From NCBI RefSeq assembly GCF_003369915.1, contig NW_022881603.1:18473515-18537514 (forward strand): a stretch of DNA of 64,000 nt. Direction: 5' to 3'. The DNA is from Drosophila miranda. Lineage: Eukaryota > Arthropoda > Insecta > Diptera > Drosophilidae. The position numbers and the translations under genes were made by a program. Positions within the stretch are counted from its first letter, which is position 1, and each line of letters opens with the position of its first letter. Below are positions 48,501-61,028 of this stretch, in pieces. The notes beneath the pieces are model-generated. The model ran no database searches and was not told where the DNA came from. It was given only the letters and a program-made list of their open reading frames with translations.

Positions 48501-48934
48501 GCCCACGTCGGATCTCACGACCGAGAAATTTCTTGCAGCCTTCGCTCGTTTCGTCGCACGACGAGGGTGTCCGCAGCGCATTCACTCCGACAATGGCAAA
48601 ACTTTCGTTGGTGCCGCCAAGGTGCTTTCCCGTGACTTCCTAGAAGCATTCAAGGGCTCGATAACTGATGCGTACAGCCATCACCGGGTTTCGTGGCGTT
48701 TTATCCCACCAGGAGCTCCACACATGGGAGGACTGTGGGAAGCCGGGGTGAAGAGTTTCAAAACTCTCTTTTACAAAGCCACGTCCACTCGGAAGTACAC
48801 TTTCGAAGAGCTTTCCACGCTTCTCGCAAAGATCGAAGCATGCCTTAATTCCAGGCCGCTCTCGCCGATGTCCGAAGATCCAACTGAGTTGCTGGCCCTT
48901 ACTCCCGGGCACTTCCTTACCGGGGGACCCTTGA
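45500..48934 (+). pseudogene. BEL-Pao pol (PR-RT-RNaseH-IN), disrupted and C-terminally truncated
   Basis: Protease (ARALIDPGSEATFI near 45645), reverse transcriptase (active-site YVDD near 46745), RNase H (FCDASEKAYGAAIYV near 47264; FWTDSAIVLSWLKKP) and integrase (HTGIDYAGPFE, IHSDNGKTF, GLWEAGVKSF) are all present. Lesions: a TGA at 46211 in the linker before RT, and a frameshift near 46610. The integrase frame runs to GHFLTGGPL and then enters the LTR-like sequence at 48935, reaching a stop at 49086. The usual pol C-terminal extension is absent. Confidence 0.85.
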
Positions 48935-49275
48935 TGTTCAGGCCAGCAGCAGACGATTGCCGCGCACTGTGCCAACTTCGTGCGCTCCGGTCTCAACTCG
49001 CTCTCGCGCGCTCGGAGGGGCGCTCGGGAGACTTTACGACCCACGATCCACCCGGCGCTCAAGCCATCATGGAGCATAGATCGTAAGGCCTAGTTTTAGT
49101 TACGTTTCCCACCCCGCTACAAGCTGTCGTCGTGCACATACGCGCACCTACAGTCCACATACATATATACCGAAATACAAGGAACATATTTATTGGAACA
49201 ACTCTGACTTCTTCTTTTGGATATTTTCCCACTCGTCGCTGGAAAGCCGCTCCTGTGATCCGCCCTCCTACAAAC
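48935..49275 (+). mobile_element. BEL-Pao right LTR, truncated
   Basis: Starts TGTTCAGGCC like 35535 and follows it, with small indels, to CCTCCTACAAAC. There it is broken by the minus-strand gypsy-type fragment. About 300 bp or more of the LTR is missing. Confidence 0.65.
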
Positions 49276-52197
49276 AAATATAATTACACATTTATTTCCT
49301 TATTTTAAACAGTTTGATTATAAATTATAAAAATTATGTATGAGAGACATTATGAGACACTCTACCCAGGGTTTAAGCCTTGCTGGTTCTAGTATACTTC
49401 GGAATGGCATTTGCGTCAACTGATAGTCCTCAATGTCGACAACCTCATAACGATCATTATCCAATACTCTATTGATCCTGTACGGTCCTCGATACTTTGG
49501 TGCGAACTTCTTATTGATCCCCGGTGTTGTGTCCACATGCCGGACTGCTACATAGTCACCAGGTTCATACTTTAATGGGGCTCTATGTTTATGGGCATAC
49601 ATCTTCTCATTTCTTTTCTGCGAAAACCGTATGTTCTCACTTGCTATTTCTCTTATAGTTTCCAACTCTCTAAGTTCTGACGCTAACTTCTCCTCTAGGT
49701 ATTCGGTTAATTCATCTACAACGGGTCCTTTCTGGGGTATTCCAAATAACAATGTGCTAGGTGTCTTTTTCGTACTGCTGTTAACGGAGTTATTAATGGC
49801 GTGCTCTACCTTGCTCATCAACCTATACCAATCGGCTTGCTCAAGGGGCTCTGACAGTTTTCCTAACATAGGAGTAAGAACACGATTCACCCGCTCCACT
49901 TGGCCATTCGCCTGCGGTGCACCTGTAGCTACCTTAATGTGCTCTATCCCTCTCTCCTGCAGAAAACTAGAGAACTCTAACGAGGTGAAACAGGTCCCAC
50001 GATCTGATATTATCCTAGTAAGGCGACTATAGAAATCAAAATATTTACTTAAGGCATCCTTCGCTTCCCGCGTGCTGGTACTATTAACCGGGAACAATTT
50101 GACAAAGTTAGTGAATGCATCTATTACCACAAGGAGGTGTTTTCGCTTAGATCTAATACTCGGCAACGGACCCAAATGATCAACATGTAGGGTATGAAAA
50201 GGAACACACGACTTTGGGATACTATGGAGCGTTCTGTTATGGATTGTTTTAGGCATCGAGTGTAGTATACACGGTAGACAGTTTCTGATGAACCTTGCCA
50301 CTTTACTTCTCATTGGCGGAAACCAGTAGGTCCTCAAAAGGTCACTCACGCACTTCTCTGCGGCCAGATGTCCTAGTTTTTCGTGTGACCGCCTTATCAA
50401 CTGCTCTTCCATACACATTGGTACATAGAAACATAGTTTGTTTTCACAACTCCTCTTGTAAACAATACCATCTATCATTTCAAAATCTACTTCAATTCCA
50501 TCCTCTAGCTTTTTTCGAATCCTAACTACTTCCTTGTCTCGCATCTGTTCTGTTTGCAATATCAAATCAACATCTTCTGGCGTTGCACCTACTACCCCAA
50601 CTATCAATGATTTTAGTAATCTTTCCTCCTGAAACTCTAACTTGTCCCTCTCTACTGTATCCTCAACACATTTTTTCTCTTTATCTGAATTCCTATTACT
50701 AATGTACTTTACTCCCCCCACCACATCGTTAACGCTTCTTCTACATTGGCTCAAATCTCTAATTTCAATCTTCGATCCATCCTCTTCCTTATATTCACTA
50801 TTCTCTATGTTATTTCTACAATCACTACCAAGGTTCTCTCTATCATCAGACTTCCACCTATTTCCCAATCTACTTCCTACTGCACTTGATTCTCCACACT
50901 CAATCGCAGGGTTCTGTACGGTACTACTACGCTCTCTACTGATATTTAATTCTCTACACTTAATCAAAGGGTTCTCTACGGTACCTCTATGCTCACTACC
51001 AGGGTTGTCTCTACTTACACTATTCCTTGTATATTGCATTCTACTCTCATCTTTTTCTAAATTAGACTTTTCTAAACCGTATTTGACTCTATAACCATCC
51101 TCTAACATATTCATCACTTGATCTTGTCTGCTCAGCGCATCAACGTGCGCCATACTGGCTCCAGGTCTGTGCATAATGGAGTAATCATAGTTCTCTAACT
51201 CTAGCGACCACCGTGCTATCTTAGGACTAATTGACTTTCTGGTTAACGTCTGTACTAACGAATTACAATCCGTGATTATTTTGAAGGACCTATGCTCCAA
51301 ATATGCTCTAAAACGCCTCAATGCATAAATTATAGCCAATGTCTCTAGTTCGAAACTATGATAACGTGATTCTCTTTCTGTTGTTTTGCCGGAATAATAT
51401 TACACAGGGTGCATCTTCCCATCATCTTGTCTTTGCATCAGTATTGCGCCATAACCGTATGAACTTGCGTCTGTATGTAATTCCGTTTCTCTATTTGGGC
51501 TAAATATGGCTAATACCGGAGGATTTGCCAACGCATTCTTAAGAGTTTCAAACGTCTTCACCTGTTCTCTATTCATGGGAAACGGACCACCTACTTTTAA
51601 CAACTGCACCAAGGGCTTAGCTGTTGTCGCAAATGACAACATGAAACGTCGAAAATACGAAAAGAATCCCAAGCATGAGTGCAGTGCTTTTACATTTTGA
51701 GGGACTTGGTATTTTTTCAAGGCCTCAATATGGGAATCACTAGGAACTATTTCGTTTTGATTAACTTTATACCCCAGGAAATCGATGTTTCGATTGACAA
51801 ACCTACACTTTTTTAGATTTATCTCTAAATTTTGCTCGCTAAACCGAATGCATAGTCTTTTTAATATATCCATGTGTTCTTCAACTGTTTTAGTCGCTAC
51901 TAATATATCATCCATGTACACTACAATGCTTTTGTTCCTAATAAAGTCTCTCAAGAGCTCCGAAATAAATCTCTGAAAAATAGCGGATCCATTTTTTAAC
52001 CCAAAGGGCATTCTCAAGTACTCATACTGTCCTTGCGGTGTCACAAACGATGTATACGGAACTGATTTTTCTTCTACGCCTATTTGATGATACCCACTTT
52101 TCAAATCTATAATGGAAAAACAGTACTTGTTTTCTAAAAACTCAAGACAGTCCTCAATAAGGGGCAATGGGAAATTATCTTTAACAATTCGTTTGTT
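49276..52197 (-). mobile_element. Ty3/gypsy-type retrotransposon fragment (RT-RNaseH-IN)
   Basis: Minus-strand pol fragment. It begins inside RT at LNKRIVKDNFPLPLIEDCL (52197) and reads RT with YMDDILVA, RNase H (LHTDASSYGYGAILM), a long lysine/serine-rich linker, then an HHCC integrase (HVDHLGPLPS, ISDRGTCF, GQVERVNRV) and a C-terminal chromatin-targeting-like tail to the stop at 49318. A TAA at 51400 between RT and RNase H interrupts the frame. Neither LTR nor gag is recognisable, and both ends are abrupt. It is a different lineage from the nested plus-strand gypsy-group element. Confidence 0.8.
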
Positions 52198-53800
52198 CAG
52201 AGGCTATCGCTAAGTTCACTTTTGGTTTTCGCTCTTATGTCTGCATAGTTCATCACAGAGTTTTTTTTTTGGGCAAACCCCACACCTGATATGTAAACTT
52301 TTAATATCACGGTTTTATTATATGTTCTTCTTTCTTGATCGTCGTATTCGAATGAATGTGTGTTGGCATCGATATATCGAGTACATTGGTATTTCTTATA
52401 ATACTATCGATGAGTAAATCTTAAACTAATATTCAAATCTTATAAACTAATATTCATATCTTACAAAATTGACAATTTCATCTTTCTCATTAATAAATAG
52501 CTATACTCAAAATTATCACTAACCACTAAGAAACACCAAAACGTACAAAGGAAAGGACAAGGAAATAACTGCTGAACTTTCGTTCAACCAACAGGGATAC
52601 CCTCACCCATACGTAATGGAATATGTGTAGATGAGTGGATCCAGTTTTACGGGAGTTAATTTAACTAGGGCCCCTACGGAGACTTAACCTACCAAGAGCT
52701 CTTGTTAAGGGTCCCTGGGACATAAACAATAAACAATAATTTTCCACAAATCGCTCGACCAAAAACGGTGGACTGATGGGACCCCCGCGTCACCCACTAA
52801 GGGTTAATCTTCTGGCACTGAACAGCTGATCGCAGATTTAGGTTCGTGAAAGGTGTTGGTGTTTTTACATATTTAGTTCAATGGCCAAGATTTTACGTTA
52901 AACGGTTTACTCTAATATTAAATACTAAATAAAGGACAACACACGGAACAAAATAACATTTAATGTGGAACGGTGTTTGGGGTGCGGATTATGTTTTTTT
53001 CTTTAAGTTCAAACGACGCGGGCGATCGCTGGCCGTGGCCGGTCAGCCCTAAATTTATATAGGTCTGTTTATACGTGTGCGCGTGTGTGTGTGTGTGAAT
53101 AGGGTTTCGGGGTTTTTACTTGGTGAATGAGACCAAACGTGTGTCACGCACTGGAAGGCGATGCAACGATCGTGCGGTGTGGCTAGAATCGCCCTGGCAG
53201 CTAAATCGTCCTCTTTCACCCTCCCCCTTCACACGTCCCGCGCTACTTGGCTCACACACGCGCAACTGGAACGAACTCACTCAGGTTCACGTTGGACAGT
53301 CTTCTTCTCTGCAGTCGACTTTCACGAACTCCAGTGTTCCTCTCCAGGAAACCTTCTGGCCCGGTTCTGGTGGCTATATTCCTTGCCGGCTGTTAGTAAA
53401 ATTTGCTGCATTACAACCTATTTTATCGCCCGCCTTTTCTGTACTCACTTCAAACTTTCTGTTTTAAGCACAAAATTTCAAATTTCGACGTTACTCCGTC
53501 CACGCTCCACGATTTCTATAATCCAATCCACGTTTTCTAATATTTTCACTCCTATTTATCCCTTTTTCCCTTACTAATACATATATCTAATCCTATTCTC
53601 TTCCTTATATCCCCAGTAACGGCTCCAGCTCCCCCCGATGTCCCAATACACCATCGAGCCTCCCTGGACTTCCGCTAGATGGCGCGTCGCCCTCAGCCCT
53701 GGCCACCTATCGTTCAGGTGGGACTGGAACACTCGCTAAAAAGCCAAATCGAATCAACATCGTCACATTGACAATATTCATTTCTTGAGGTATTTTTGTT
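52198..53800. other. Unclassified repeat-like region
   Basis: The RT frame stops abruptly at 52197. The next 1.6 kb has no coding signal. It contains an 11-base T-run, several ATCGAT motifs near 52368-52412 and a (GT)n run near 53077-53097. A pyrimidine-rich section follows at about 53200-53640, ending CGCTAGATGGCGCGTCGCCC. Composition changes sharply relative to both flanks. It may be LTR or leader of another element; I cannot name it. Confidence 0.4.
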
Positions 53801-54116
53801 GAATTTCAGTTTACAGTCATATTAAAAGAATATATATATATACCGATCTTGTACATCGATACGAAAAATCTCGCAAACAACTTGAACAACAGAAGCGAAA
53901 AAAAGCTCAACTGAATCCAGAAAAATAGTTGCGTTGATAGTATATTCCACAAATATATCCATATCCAAATATCCAATAGATTCGCCGCCCAACAAAATAT
54001 CAGCAATTCCATATATCGATTGTACATCAAAATGCATGTAAAATCCCATCACTAGGCTCTTTTCACTTCGTGCGTTTGTGTTTGATGACGGAAAATTTGC
54101 AAATAGATCGTTGAAA
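53801..54116. other. eIF3b upstream region
   Basis: Host-like AT-rich sequence with TATA-type repeats near 53830 and ATCGAT motifs near 53858 and 54019. It presumably contains the eIF3b promoter and 5' UTR. Confidence 0.5.
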
Positions 54117-56420
54117 ATGGCTAAAAAGAAGAGTGAAGACCATTCCGGTGGCGATGCGAACGACAGTGACTACAACGAGGAGCCCAATTTCGAAGATCCG
54201 CCCAATTTCGTGGACAATATTAGCGATGATGGTAATTACAAGTTCCGGCTCCGGGCCTGCCAGCGCAGCACACGCGGAAAACTAACCTCAATGTGATGAA
54301 TGTGCGAAAATATAAATAATTCATATAATGTATTGCAGATCTGCTCGGTGACATGCTGGCGCAGCGGCCTTCCGAGGCCGACGGTGTGGAGAGCGTTGTC
54401 GTCGTGGACAATATCCCTAAGGTGGAGCCGGTGCGTTTGGAAAAATTGAAATCGGTCATCAACAAGCTCTTCTCGCACTGCGGCGATATCGTGAATGTTG
54501 TTTATCCTGTCGACGAGGGGGCAAGACGAAGGGCTATGCGTTCATGGAGTACAAGCACGCCGGCCAGGCGGAGGAAGCCGTCAAGAAGCTGAACAACCAT
54601 CGGCTGGATAAGAATCATACGTTTGCTGTGAATTTGTTTACGGATTTCCAGAAGTAAGAACATATTTTCTTACTCAATGGCCCACAAATTAAGTGGTTTT
54701 TTTCGTTTCGAGGTACGAGAACATCCCGGAGAAATGGGAACCACCAACTGTGCAGTCCTTCAAGGTGCAAAACGATCTGTACAACTTCATCAATGACCCC
54801 GATACGTATGACCAATACTGTGTGGCAGCGGAAACTTCCCAGAACTGCGTTCAGGTTGGCTTCTGGCAGAATGTTCTGCCCGAGCCCAACGAGCTGGAGA
54901 CCCGCGAACGGTTCACGGACACTTTTGTCAAGTGGTCGCCCCTGGGCACCTATGTGGTGACGTTCCACAAGCCCGGCGTGGCCATTTGGGGCGGCAGCAG
55001 TTTCCAGAAGATCCAGAAGTTCCCCCACACTGGAACACAGTTTGTGGAGTTCTCGCCCTGCGAAAACTATTTGGTAACCTACGGCCCCACCCCGACAGGT
55101 CAGAAGATTATCATTTGGGACATACGCACTGGCGCTGAGAAGCGCTCGTTTGTGGCCGACGGCATGTCGGTCCTGTCTATGTTCCGTTGGTCGCACGACG
55201 ACAAGTATGTGGCCAGGATGGGCGACAACTTGATCCACATCTATGAAACACCCTCCTTCTATCTGCTGGATCTGAAATCCATCAAGATTCCTGGCATCCG
55301 AGGATTCTCCTGGTCGCCCACGGACAATGTGATTGCCTACTGGGTGGAGGAGCAGAATCAAATACCTGCCCGCGTCACCTTAATGGAGATACCCAAGAAG
55401 CGGGAGACTCGCAACAAGAACCTATTCCATGTGGCCGATTGCAAGCTCCACTGGCAGAAGTCCGGCGACTATCTGTGCGTCAAAGTGGATCGCTATTCCA
55501 AGTTGAAGAAGGACAAGAAGGAGCTGGACGTCAAGTTCCTGGGCATGTTCTACAACTTTGAGATCTTCCACATGCGGGAGAAGGAGGTCCCAGTCGATTC
55601 GGTGGAGATTCGCGAGCTCATCCTGGCCTTTGCCTGGGAGCCCATCGGCAACAAGTTCTCTATTATCCACGGCGAGCCCAACTCCGCCAATGTGAGCTTC
55701 TACGAGATTAACAAGGGCGTGAAGCCGAGCCTGGTCAAGCGGCTGGAGAAGAAGTCTTGTACGCATCTGTTCTGGTCACCACGAGGGCAGTTCATAGTGA
55801 TGGCCAATCTGACAATGGGCACCTTTGAGTTTGTCGATTCGACCAATGACTACATCATCAGTGCGTCGCCTGATCATTTCCGTGCCTCCGAGGTTGAGTG
55901 GGATCCCACTGGCCGCTATGTGGTCACTGGCGTCTCTTCCTGGAAGGTCAAGGAGGATACCGGCTTCAACATGTACACGGTCCAGGGGCGCATCATCAAG
56001 CGCACCATTTTGAAGAACTTTGTGCAGTTCCTTTGGCGTCCCAGGCCTCCGACCCTCCTCAGCGAGGACAAGCAGAAGGATATCAAGAAGAACTTGAAGA
56101 AGTACTATCCCGCCTTCGAGCAGAAGGATCGCCTGCGACTCACCCGCGCCTCCAAGGAGCTGCTCGAGAAGCGTTCCCAACTGTGCGAGACCTTCATGGA
56201 GTATCGCAACAAGCGCATTGGCGAATGGAAGGAACAGAAGAGTCGTCGCGTCATGCTGCGAGGACGTAAGTTTTGGAAAAAGTTTGCATCTCCGTTTCGT
56301 TGTCTTTAATGAAACACTTTTCTTTTTTCAGATGTGGACACAGATAACTTGGAAACCGAAGAGGTCGATGAGGAAGTTGTTGAATTTTTAGTCAAGGAAG
56401 AAATCACTCTTCTAGAGTAG
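54117..56420 (+). pseudogene. eIF3b: Translation initiation factor eIF3 subunit b with a 1-nt deletion
   Basis: Four exons: 54117-54231, 54339-54653, 54713-56265 and 56332-56420. The RRM starts about residue 60 ([19 protein letters not shown]). In exon 2 a G-run at about 54517-54522 has five Gs where six are required to continue into [20 protein letters not shown]. The resulting frame terminates at 54592 after about 122 codons. Adding back one base makes all exon phases agree and gives 690 residues, the normal length. The rest is intact: beta-propeller domain ([39 protein letters not shown]) and C-terminal helix ending EITLLE. eIF3b is an essential scaffold of the eIF3 complex. The call is a disabled copy if the base call is right, or an intact gene with a homopolymer error. 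Confidence 0.8.
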
Positions 56421-56955
56421 ACGACCCCCACAACACTTGTCGTCGTTTGCCCCATTTCGAAGTGAATCTGTCGTCTCACACTTGCGTGTCCGAGGCGCGT
56501 CTACGCCCTGGCCCATACTAGGGCTCCTTATTATCTGGCCAAGTAGAGCGTCTCCTGTAATCAAACCAAGCGGAACACGTTTGCCCATACATACAATATA
56601 CATTTACACGTTTATTCCAAGTCCAAAAGTAACGTCCCCAAGCCAATAAGAAACCCGTTTGCGAACAACTTTAGACCTTATTCAAATTATTTTACTAAGC
56701 AGTTAACAAGCACAACCATAATATGCAAAAGTAGATTTGCAATGTATTTGTATGTAAACAGCAAAAAGAAAACGAAAACAAAACCTTGATCGTGCATTTT
56801 TTTTTTTGGAATTTTGGAAACTCGATTAACAGAGTCTCATCTCTATTTTCTATCGATAACTCAATCGATGACCAGTTGCAACCATTCAATTGTCAAAACA
56901 ATCCTTTAACTTTAAATTTTTCAGGAATTTGTTGTAAACACATAAATTATCAATT
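56421..56955. other. eIF3b 3' UTR and Cc2d2a promoter interval
   Basis: About 530 bp between the two plus-strand genes. It should include the eIF3b 3' UTR and the Cc2d2a promoter with the DRE. No other gene is seen. Confidence 0.55.
56851..56858 (+). promoter_or_regulatory. DRE (TATCGATA) upstream of Cc2d2a
   Basis: A perfect TATCGATA palindrome 98 bp upstream of the Cc2d2a start codon, followed by another ATCGAT at 56864. It matches the DREF binding consensus common in fly housekeeping promoters. Confidence 0.55.
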
Positions 56956-59900
56956 ATGGAGACGAGTTCTCCACCAAGGCGCGGCAAAAAGAAGCGAAAA
57001 ACGCAAACCACACGCGCATATCGAAGATGTGAGCAGGAGGTTGAGTCATTGCTGAGAGAAACCAAGTACGAAGATTGCGGCAGCCAAGAACTCGAATTGG
57101 AGGCACGGAGCCTGCAGTTCTTTCACGGCGCAGACGATGCGGCTGTCGGAGAGAAGGAGATACCTGTCCAGGAAACAACACCGGAGGAGGTGGGGGCTGA
57201 GTACAATTCCATTGACGGCGAGGCTGCCACAGAGCCAATCGATTCGCCGGCCCAAACATACATAGATATTGAGCTCCAGGAGCCGCCGCTGGTCTGGCCA
57301 GGTGTCCACAAACAGGTGCACTATTATGACGACAGCCTGCTGTATAGGCCCGCCAATGCCGTGCACTTTCAACTGCATCTGAGTGACTGCAATCCGAGGC
57401 CCTCGCAAATACGCATGCTGAACCGCTTCCAGGAACAGGCGAAAGGCGATGCCAGCAAATTAAGCTCCGACCTAGTATCGGAGCTGTGTGATGAAAGTCG
57501 TTCCCAATTTGTGACGGACAGCCGCCTGTACCGCACTGTCTGCGATAAGGAGTTCCAAGGCATTTTCCTTGCACCAGCACCGATCAGCCAGTTCATGGGC
57601 ATACCTACAAGTCGCTGCCTCACGCTGACGTTTAAGCAACTCCGCTTTACTGCGCATCCCCTGCTTCTGACAGAGCACCGAATGGCGCAGAAGCTGGAAG
57701 ATCTCTTCGATCAGTATACTGAAAATCGTAACCGACAGGTATGCCGGAAGCTGAAGGAGGAGCTGAACATAGCCCGCCAAGTGGGAGCCAAGCTCGTCCT
57801 CTCTGCACGGCCCGAGCTGACCGACGAGATTCGGCGTCAGCTGCGCCTCACGCAAAAGTTGCGACAACGTTTCTATTTGGAATCCACGGCCGAGCGCAAT
57901 CTCTCCCTACGCCTGCTCCGCGCATGGGCCAAACTGAAGGCGCTCCGCAGCCAGCAGGACTTCCAATGCACCCGCTTTCAGCTGAAACTGCATGTAGGCC
58001 ATCATTCCAACCTGGAGTCCGCCTACTCGGACTGGAGACAGCAGTTCGAGGACGATCTCGCCGAGGTCTATCGCGAGCAGTTGGAGCTCTTCTACTGCCG
58101 ACGTCGTCAGTGGGGCGAATCGATGGTCGATGGCGCATCCCCATCGAAGCCGCCACGCAAGCCGAACTTCGAAAAGCTAATGGCCAGCCTCAAGAAGGAC
58201 TACGATCGTGCCTTCAAGGATCCCGAGGAACCGTTAGTTGATTTTGTGCGTCTGTATGCTGACGAGGCAGCTGCGAAGCTCTTCGTGCCAGCCAGCAAGC
58301 AGCTGTCCAAGCGTCGCAAGCGCAGTTACTTCCTGAAGCTCTACCTGGACGAGCTCTATGTGGGCCAGACCAGGAGCTACCGCCTGGAGGATGATCTTCA
58401 TCTGTACATGAACGAGAGCATCGGTGTGCTGCTGAAGCGAACGATGCCGCAGAACCTCAACATTTGGCTCTATGAGAAGTCCACGCTGACCCAGCAAGGA
58501 CGCCGCCTGGCCGTGATGAGTACGAGGCTGAATCTCAGCCGAAAGGATAAGGCGGTGCATCTAAAGCTCGGCTTCTTGGCCTTCCCATCTTCGCCCAAGA
58601 TGGCCGGAGATGTCTGCTTGTACTACGACTATGGCCCCACAGAGGTGCGTCAGGGGGCCAGCGATTTGGATGACATACAACCACTGCCCGATGCCCTGCT
58701 TCGGACTCTGTTCCCTCCAAGACCCAAGGCTGTAGCTGCCGTCGCTGCCACCACGGAGCCGGCCACGCCCATAGGACACAAGCACAAGAAACACAAGCTG
58801 CCAGCTCTGTTGTTTACAGAGCAGGAGCTTCAGTTCTGTCCCATCCGCACGCTGTTCAGCAACAAGCGATACCAGCTGCTCCGCTCGCGGCACCAGCAGC
58901 GAAACGTCCACACCAAGCAGCTTCGCTTTATCCCCGCCTTGGAACAACAGATAATATCCGACGATGGAGATGCGCTCTCCACCGCTGGCGACTCGAGCCA
59001 GCTCTTGGAGCCCGGAACCTACTGGAATCCCATCGATCTGCACAAGCATAGGCTACAAGTTCCTGAAGCTGCTCTACGAGATCATCGGTAACCATAGCGC
59101 CCGTCGGGCCAAGGCCCAGCAGTTGGCGCATCCCCTGCTGTTTCTAGCCAATGGCTTTGATCTCTCTCTTGCCACCGGATGGACGTCTCTCTGGCGTGCC
59201 TTGTGCTCGCTCTTTCAAGGACAATCGACGGCGATGACTCGCGAGCCAGCTGCTTGGCAGCCACAGGCCGAGCACGATCAGTATCAGCACTTTGTGGTTT
59301 CCCTCCATGTGGTGAGGGCCACTGGGGTCCCGGTGCGTAGCCGCCACCTTCTGAACATCGAGGAGCATCCTAACTTCGAGGCAGACATGAGCAACAGCCT
59401 CTTTGTGACGCAGAGTAAGCCCTGGCTAGGCATCCATGGATTCCTTGAGTATTTAAAGAGCTTCCTTTTCCGTCCCCCCATTCAGCTCTCATGTACTCCA
59501 ATGTGCGTCCGTTTGTGTCCTTGAGCTATGGCCAACGACTGAGCCGCAGTCGCTCGGCCGAGGGCAGCAATCCCACCTGGAACGAAGAGCTGCAGCTGCA
59601 GCTGCAGGATCTAAAGATCATCCTGTTCGACGAGGTCATCGAGCGGCAGCTCAGTGACGAGGCATCCGATCTGTACCAGCGTGTCCAATGCAATTGGCTG
59701 GGCGAGTACCGAGTGCCAGTCAGCAGTCTCCTGACCAGCGGGAAGGTGAGCGATACCATACCCAATCCTTCGTGCTATTCAAATATCAGTTTTCCAGTTT
59801 GAGGGATGCATTGAGCTGGCCATGCCGAAGGTGCTGATCGGCTACAGGCGACCCCTAATTGAATCTGTGACGAACATGCCCCCCGATCAGTATCCTGAGT

Positions 59901-61028
59901 TCAAGGAATCCGTGCATATCTGGTTCTATCTCACCATCGAGCCGAACCGCTGCGACCTGCCGCCGCTACCCACGAATGTCCTGGCGTGTGCAGAGACGGT
60001 GCAGCTGCAGGCATACCTTAATGAGCGCCGCATGGAGCTGCAACAGCTGCTGCCCCAGCCGCAGCGCTATGTGGAGCCTCTGGTATGCACGGCCTTCGGC
60101 AAGCGGGTTTGTGTGACGCGGCTGCTGGAGCAGGTGCCATTGCCAGGAGTGGTGGCCTCCAGCAAGAGTGCCCTGGAGAGTGCCTGTCGTTTTGTGGCAT
60201 TGTTGTGCCAACTGCACAGCTATGATCCCTGCATGGACTTCCGTGGCGTCTGGCTGGACAACCAGACGCTGCTGGACAGCACTTGGTGCTCTGTCAAGGA
60301 ACAGGGCGTCCTGCTCTGCAACTATATGCTGGGCCTGGGGCTCGAGTGCTGGCTGGTTTTGGGCCAATCCTGTTCGTATGGGGAGTGCTGTTATGTGCTC
60401 TATCGCCAGCCGGATACGGCCGAGCTCCTGTTCGTGGATCCTGCCAGCGGCAGGCACTATCAGCTGCAGGATGTATACTGTCCGCTGAGGCGCGTCTACT
60501 GCCTGGTGGGGAAGCAGAACGTAAGTCAAAGATCTACGTAAAACTTGCCCCAGTCTATGATTGCCTTGTTGCAGATGCACTTCAACATACAGACAGAGAC
60601 ACGCGTCAGCATGACCCATTTTAATCTGCAGGATGCCGCCTGCTGGTCTCCGCTCTTTAACCGCTCTTCAAATCAATCCGCTCCCCAGGGGGGTGTCCAG
60701 GAGCTGGACTATGCCTACAAGAAGAGCTTCGAGCTGAGCCAGCTGCAGAAAAATATTGAACGTAAGATCATGAAGAAGATCAGTGCCTGGCGCACCACAC
60801 GGGAGACCAACTTTAATCGGTGGGCACGGCTTCACCCTCAACTTTCCGTACACCAACCTGGCGGCCGTATCTGAGCGCATCCGCACCACCTGCATCCACT
60901 ACAACAACAGTCCAACGGTGGAGTTCTGCGCGGCGGTACATCTTAAAGCGTACGCGAACGATGTGATATCTGTGTGGGTGTTCCTGCTAGCCGCAGTCCC
61001 ACTGGGTGTGAATCAGAGGGGACAATGA
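56956..61028 (+). pseudogene. Cc2d2a: Cc2d2a ciliary transition-zone protein, two frameshifts
   Basis: Exons 56956-59414, 59486-59745, 59798-60520 and 60575-61028. The N-terminal part is basic and coiled-coil rich (METSSPPRRGKKKRKTQTTR; long amphipathic helices about residues 230-330). The central C2 domain includes MYSNVRPFVSLSYGQRLSRS and SNPTWNEELQLQLQ. The C-terminal transglutaminase-like region has LGLGLECWLVLGQSCSYGEC and LLFVDPASGRHYQL. This order is that of CC2D2A, an MKS-module protein of the ciliary transition zone. Frameshift 1 is at about 59050, where DLHKH shifts before GYKFLKLLYEI. Frameshift 2 is at about 60820, where TNFNR shifts before GHGFTLNFPYTNLAAVSERI. The splice sites remain good, so decay is recent. 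In flies the protein matters for sensory neurons and sperm. Confidence 0.85.
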
